From Dichetophora obliterata (Eukaryota; Arthropoda; Insecta; Diptera; Sciomyzidae), in contig OY986437.1 of the NCBI GenBank assembly GCA_963920525.1, forward strand, positions 31,730,563 to 31,794,562: a DNA stretch of 64,000 nt, written 5' to 3'. How positions within the stretch are numbered: position 1 is the stretch's first letter; each line of letters opens with the position of its first letter. Made by a program: the position numbers and the translations under genes. The notes beneath the pieces were generated by a model. The model saw nothing but the letters and a program-made list of their open reading frames with translations. It was not told where the DNA came from and did not search any database. Below, piece by piece: positions 59,464 through 64,000 of this stretch.

Positions 59464-62325
59464 ATGAGATCTAAAATTAATAACTTTTTTGTATCCTCTT
59501 GTGGTTTAGATTTTGATATTATAATTTTTACAGAAACATGGCTGTCTAGCAGTCATCTAACTTCTGAAATATTCAATGGCTCTTCGTACAATGTGTTTCG
59601 TAAGGATCGCTGCTCTTTAACTTCTGGGCTTTCTCGTGGAGGAGGGGTTCTTATTGCGATTAAACACTCATTCTCCTGTACCCAGATTGAGCTTCCTTAT
59701 AACAAAGTTGTTCTGCCGGCTGTTTTTGACATTGATCAGATTATCATTAAACTCTTTGTGGATCGTTTATTTGAACTTTTTATTATTGCAAGTTATATTC
59801 CACCTAGAAGCTCCCAGGAGCTCTATAATGCTCATTTCGATAACTGCCGTTCTGTTCTTGATAATCTCTCTAACTCTCAACATGTAGTATTTGTTGGGGA
59901 CTTCAATCTGGGGAATATTATTTGGAAGCCTGACTGGGATGAATCTTACCTTCTCCCATTCAACGCACACGGTACAGTTGAAAACCTTTTAGTTGACTTT
60001 TTCACTCGTCATGACTTGGCCCAAATAAATGATATTTCCAATGATCTTAATCGAATTCTTGATCTTGTTTTTGTTGATAAAGAATTTGATTTTTCCTTAG
60101 AATCTCCTATCTCACCTTTGTTCCATGGTACCATCCATCATAAGCCAATTTTAATTGAATTTACATCTTATCAATACAAAAAAGCGGTCACTAGTGTGAA
60201 CTTTTCGTTAAATTTTAAAAATGCGGATTTTAATGCGATGAATGCATTGTTGTCTTCAATTTCGTGGAATTCGGTCCTTGATAACTCGGACCTGTCTGTG
60301 GCTTATGAAAATTTTTTATCAATTTTAAAGGATTCGGTGAATAGATTTGTTCCCCGTTCTCAGATATCGAAAAATAACAACCCTCCTTGGTTTAATAAAA
60401 GACTTACCAACCTCAAGAACAAAAAAAACAAAGCTTTCAAACATTATAGATGCAGTAATTCTAATAGTGATCTGAAGTCCGTTTACCTATCTCTCCAGCT
60501 TCAATTTGACACTCTTAACAAATTTCTTTATAATTCTTACATCAGTTCTACTGAACTGACCATCAAACAAAATAGCAAACATTTTTGGATTTTCATTAAC
60601 AATAAAAGGAAAACTAATGGTCTACCCAATTCTATGTGCTATCTTAGGTCCTCCTCTGATAGTACTCCATCTATCTGTAATTTTTTTGCCGATTACTTTA
60701 AATCCGTTTACTCTCCTGTAACTATATCTAATTCTGTGAATCCTGGTACACCTTTTGATTCTATTTTGGATCTAGGCGACCTATCATTTTCCCTTTCGGA
60801 CATAAAATCCGGTCTAGAAAACCTCAAAAGTAGTTCATCGGCGGGTCCTGACGGTGTGGCTCAAATTGTTTTAAAGAATTGCGCATCTTCATTAGCTAAT
60901 CCTCTTTTTATGATTTTTAAAAAATCAATTTCTGAGGGATATTTTATTAACAGTTGGAAAATATCTCACATTATTCCTATCTTTAAGTCTGGTGCAAAAC
61001 AAGAAGTTAAAAATTATAGGCCTATTTCTAAATTATCGTGCATCCCCAAAGTCTTTGATAAAATTGTGTATGATAAATTATCTTTTCATGTCAAAAACAT
61101 AATGTCACCGGTTCAGCATGGTTTCATAACTGGAAAGTCTACTGTATCCAATTTAACCCTTTTTTGTAACTCTGTGAAGCGTAATTTTGAAGCCGGCTTA
61201 CAAACTGATGTTATTTATACCGACTTTGCTAAAGCGTTCGACAAAGTTGACCATAATCAACTTATTCTCAAACTTTCATCTCTTGGTGTTCACTCAAATC
61301 TCCTCAATTGGTTCAAATCCTACCTGTCAAATCGCATTCAACTAGTAAAAGTTAACGACTGCATATCTTGCCCCTTTGTCGCTACATCTGGGGTTCCGCA
61401 AGGCAGCCACCTTGGGCCTCTCCTGTTTCTGCTGTTTATTAATGACCTACCATTAGTAGTTAAATATTCTCATTGTCTTTTATTCGCTGACGACCTCAAA
61501 CTTTTCCGCTCTATAAATTCTTTTGCTGACGCCATTTTTCTTCAAAAGGACATTGAGTCTATCTTTGCATGGTGCGAGTTGAATAAACTGCCCCTTAATA
61601 TCTCTAAATGCCAATGTCTTTCATTTTATAGAGCTTCATTGCCTTTAATTAATAGTTATTTTATAAACTCTTGTGAACTAGAAAGAGTTTCCTGTAAGAA
61701 AGACCTCGGTATTTTGTTTGATACTCGTTTAAATTTTAAAGAACATATTAATCTCGTCATTAACAAGTCTAATTCTATGTTAGCCTTTTTAATCAGAAAC
61801 GCAAAAGAATTTAAAGATCCCTACACCCTCAAACTTCTCTATACTTCTCTGGTTAGACCTCATCTGGATTATTGCTCAGTTGTCTGGAATCCTTACTCGT
61901 CTACCCAAGCTCTAAGAATCGAAAGGGTTCAAAAGAAATTTACGAGATTTATGGTTTTCCAATTAAATTGGAATCTTCCTGAGCCTCTTTCCTATAGTAC
62001 AAGGTGTGCCCTGATTAATATTACTTCATTGAAGTCTAGGCGCCGAATTCAATCTATTATTTTTGTTCATGACTTGGTCCACTATCATATTCAAGACCCT
62101 ACGCTACTTGCAATGCTGGACTTTATTTCACCATCTCGGCATCTTCGTAGTCAGTTTAATTTCCGTGTTCCTTTCCATAGATGTGTTTATGCTCGGAACG
62201 AACCGATTACTCGTTGCATTATTGAGACGAATCAAATCTTGCCATTCATTGACATTTTTAACTCTACCACAAGAATGTGTTTTAAATCTCATCTCATGCT
62301 TCTACCAACATTTTATTCTAGTTAA
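59464..62325 (+). CDS. LINE ORF2: endonuclease-reverse transcriptase
   Basis: 953 residues from the first ATG, but similarity already begins upstream in the same open frame (YSLYYQNIGG before the ATG), so the natural protein is probably longer and expressed from ORF1 by frameshift or reinitiation. Endonuclease: TETWL at about residue 23, RGGGVLIAI, SYIPP, VVFVGDFN at about 145, and HGTIHHKPILIEF, where a catalytic Asp-His is usual. Reverse transcriptase: PDGVAQIVLKN, NYRPISKLS, TDFAKAFDKVDH at about 586, GVPQGSHLGPLLF at about 645 and LLFADD with the catalytic Asp pair at 676-677. It nicks target DNA and copies its own RNA at the nick. No stops, so potentially active. Confidence 0.93.
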   Translation: MRSKINNFFVSSCGLDFDIIIFTETWLSSSHLTSEIFNGSSYNVFRKDRCSLTSGLSRGGGVLIAIKHSFSCTQIELPYNKVVLPAVFDIDQIIIKLFVDRLFELFIIASYIPPRSSQELYNAHFDNCRSVLDNLSNSQHVVFVGDFNLGNIIWKPDWDESYLLPFNAHGTVENLLVDFFTRHDLAQINDISNDLNRILDLVFVDKEFDFSLESPISPLFHGTIHHKPILIEFTSYQYKKAVTSVNFSLNFKNADFNAMNALLSSISWNSVLDNSDLSVAYENFLSILKDSVNRFVPRSQISKNNNPPWFNKRLTNLKNKKNKAFKHYRCSNSNSDLKSVYLSLQLQFDTLNKFLYNSYISSTELTIKQNSKHFWIFINNKRKTNGLPNSMCYLRSSSDSTPSICNFFADYFKSVYSPVTISNSVNPGTPFDSILDLGDLSFSLSDIKSGLENLKSSSSAGPDGVAQIVLKNCASSLANPLFMIFKKSISEGYFINSWKISHIIPIFKSGAKQEVKNYRPISKLSCIPKVFDKIVYDKLSFHVKNIMSPVQHGFITGKSTVSNLTLFCNSVKRNFEAGLQTDVIYTDFAKAFDKVDHNQLILKLSSLGVHSNLLNWFKSYLSNRIQLVKVNDCISCPFVATSGVPQGSHLGPLLFLLFINDLPLVVKYSHCLLFADDLKLFRSINSFADAIFLQKDIESIFAWCELNKLPLNISKCQCLSFYRASLPLINSYFINSCELERVSCKKDLGILFDTRLNFKEHINLVINKSNSMLAFLIRNAKEFKDPYTLKLLYTSLVRPHLDYCSVVWNPYSSTQALRIERVQKKFTRFMVFQLNWNLPEPLSYSTRCALINITSLKSRRRIQSIIFVHDLVHYHIQDPTLLAMLDFISPSRHLRSQFNFRVPFHRCVYARNEPITRCIIETNQILPFIDIFNSTTRMCFKSHLMLLPTFYSS

Positions 62326-62591
62326 TCATATTCTTTTTGGCATTATTTACTCTATTCATCACTTTATATTTAATTGTGCTTTATTTATTTTAATGTCATT
62401 TAATTCTTTGTTAAGTTTTGTATTCAATCTTGTGATAAATCTTTATTTCATTAAAGTTAAGTAACATTTTACTTATTTCTTTTTCTCTTGTCATTATATT
62501 TATTAAATAAATTTTGTTAGTGTAATTTAGTGAATTTTTAATGTATATATCTTGTTCATAAGTAGTCTGTAAGAGTTGTCTCTGTTTGATG

Positions 62592-62628
62592 AAAATACAA
62601 ATACAAATACAAATACAAATACAAATAT
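62592..62628 (+). repeat. (ATACAA)n tail of LINE copy A
   Basis: Six hexamer units directly after the LINE 3' sequence CTCTGTTTGATGAAA. Short tandem repeats instead of poly(A) are typical for CR1-group LINEs and mark the 3' boundary. Confidence 0.8.
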
Positions 62629-62630
62629 GT

Positions 62631-63450
62631 ACAGCAAGAAACGGATCAAACTTATATGCTAGTTGCAAACATCCGAGATAGTTTCCATTCAGTTTTAAGC
62701 CAAATTCGTTATATTCTGAAACACAAACCGCTTGACGATAAGAACGCAATGGTTTCAACTATTCATTTTAAGACATTCGTCCAGTAACTTAATTCGTTTT
62801 CAATTTTATTTCGTAATTGACTTGTAATTACCTCATGACTGAATTTTTTTATTCAAGAAAACCATATTCGAATTGACCCTGCATGTATTTTACCAGTTTC
62901 ATGTTCCTGAATTTGCTCACTGCTTTACTTCCAATTTGTAAATTGTTCATTCATTTTTTGCCAAAAATGGTTTGACTTTCAGAAAAAAACATAAACTGAA
63001 AGCAAAATAGTGCATTTTTCGATGGGAAGTAAAAGATGTACTCTCTTGTTTTTTTCGCCATTTGGTAATTTTCTCATATTTATATTTATATTATCAATAT
63101 ATCATATATTTATTTATCAAGAATTATATGTCTTTCAGTACTTCCACACAATCTCTTTTTTTGTTATTAAGTCGAGTTAACTATATTGTTATTAAGTCGA
63201 GTTTTGGATGTTTTCAGTAGAAAATCAATGGTGTTCATATTTAGTTCATATTAAATTGCACTATATTTTCACAGTTCATTGTTTCATCCACTTCAAACAC
63301 GAATTGCAAAGCTTGTCCTTAGTTATAATTTAATTTAATTATGTACTTACTGTTAATAAGTAATATGTTTTTTATTTTTCAAAATGCCACCACTAAAATT
63401 TTACCACCCGGGGCAGCTGCACCTCTGAGTCCCCTGCTTAACGCGCGCTG
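62631..63450. other. Right part of the hAT-type element
   Basis: AT-rich sequence between the LINE tail and the hAT terminus, with a direct repeat GTTATTAAGTCGAGTT (about 63161 and 63188). It should hold the 5' region of the hAT transposase gene on minus, but no coding was recognised. Confidence 0.4.
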
Positions 63451-64000
63451 ACTATCTATATCACAATTAAGTCGAAATTTGACAAATGTTGTAAGCATTG
63501 CTTAATATCAAGAAGTTTATGGTGAAATTAATTTCAGGGATTAATATTTAAATGCTGACAGTAATATTGAAGTTTTTTGCGAATTTATTTTTAAAATAAA
63601 AAAAGCGATGGCAGTGAAGCACATCCTCTTTTGAGAAAAATGGTTTGTGCTGCTCTATACATTACAATAGCAACAGCAAATGCAGAAAAAATGTTTTCCA
63701 TAATTAATATTAATAAAACAAAATTTAGAAATATTGTAAGTAAAAAATTCCCGCAATTTGTGGTATTCTAAGAAAAAAAGATCTCTTAAAAAAGAATGCA
63801 TAAAATTTTATTCAATTTGATAAATCAAACCAAAGTACAAAAAAATTGACAAGTCAATTTACGAAAATTATTCAACCAAATTTCAAAAACAAAAACAAAA
63901 TGTGATCTATTCAAAAGCATGGTATAAATAAAATAGGGTGCTCTCACTTAAAAAAAACAGGCTGCCTTATTTTGGCATTTCATTTGAATTTTTGTATATG

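Larger units (their letters stand above)
57780..62630 (+). mobile_element. Near full-length CR1-group LINE (copy A)
   Basis: A non-LTR retrotransposon with two long open frames in relative -1 phase. ORF1 has a cysteine-finger remnant near its N terminus and lacks CCHC zinc knuckles. The 3' end is a (ATACAA)n hexamer run (62592-62628) after CTCTGTTTGATGAAA. These features fit the CR1 group (Daphne/Kiri-like) rather than Jockey or I. ORF2 is fully intact, so the insertion is recent. The 5' boundary and target duplication were not resolved. It interrupts the hAT element at 56334-63450. Confidence 0.85.
56334..63450 (-). mobile_element. Second hAT-type element inside copy 2
   Basis: The ends are CAGGGCCACGTTAAG and the inverse of CAGCGCGCGTTAAGC. 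Flanks ACCATCTA and ACTATCTA (56326-56333, 63451-63458) are an 8-bp duplication with one mismatch, and the sister copy 1 shows the uninterrupted site (CAACCATCTATATCG on its minus strand). A transposase C-terminal relic lies at the left end on minus. The LINE at about 57.8-62.63 kb is inserted within, so without it the element is about 2.3 kb. Confidence 0.85.
56034..64000 (+). mobile_element. hAT element, copy 2, head-to-head with copy 1
   Basis: Starts CAGCGTTGCCATATTCACAG, the inverse of copy 1's right end, only 15 bases beyond it (56019-56033). Its transposase relic is on plus: EKIDFRENCVKFYVELCKK near 56180, then, after a 7.1-kb insertion, IATANAEKMFSIININKTKF near 63668-63735. It runs past the window's right edge, so its other end and target duplication cannot be checked. 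The bases before it, ATGATATC, would be the duplication. Confidence 0.8.

Overview
The window looks like a transposon-saturated, AT-rich insect genome segment, most likely from a higher fly (Diptera). The evidence is one host coding exon whose N-terminal peptide closely resembles Drosophila Egalitarian, a mauritiana-type mariner, R1-clade and CR1-group LINEs, many hAT-type elements with 8-bp target duplications, and Helitrons with TC...CTAG ends. There are no bacterial genes, and no rRNA gene was found. Species cannot be fixed from the sequence alone.

The only well-supported host gene is on the minus strand: one coding exon at 52214-52379 with a consensus splice donor, tentatively exon 1 of egl (egalitarian). 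Transcription runs toward lower coordinates and I found no second exon, so positions 1-52213 are probably one very large first intron filled with repeats.

Region by region. 1-752 is an (AACAT)n array. 1-12 kb holds a foldback element, a Tc1-like remnant, a TIR element and Helitron pieces. 13.0-14.2 kb is a hAT-type element with a perfect target duplication. 15.4-23.4 kb is a Helitron remnant invaded by two TIR elements, followed by a decayed CR1-group LINE that itself carries a 1,011-bp TIR element. 24.9-35.6 kb has short TIR elements, a complete Helitron and AT-rich repeats. 35.7-38.0 kb is a Helitron with a mariner inside. 39.7-45.0 kb holds two dead LINEs, R1-type on plus and a YADD-type on minus. 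45.6-51.3 kb has a small hAT MITE, a tandem array, an ATTCAT-type inverted repeat and a long-TIR element.

Downstream of the egl exon (its 5' side), 53.3-64 kb is a stack of nested hAT elements. Two copies of one family lie head to head 15 bp apart. The second is split by another hAT-type element, which is split by a nearly full-length LINE with two intact reading frames (57.9-62.6 kb).

Most promising observations: a canonical A AAA AAC slippery heptamer at the end of that LINE's ORF1, leading in the -1 frame without a stop into the 953-codon ORF2; a TGATG stop-restart junction at the same place in the older relative; and a CCACCGGG-ended element containing what reads as a spliced gene fragment. 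Functional claims rest on motif recognition by eye; no database search was possible.
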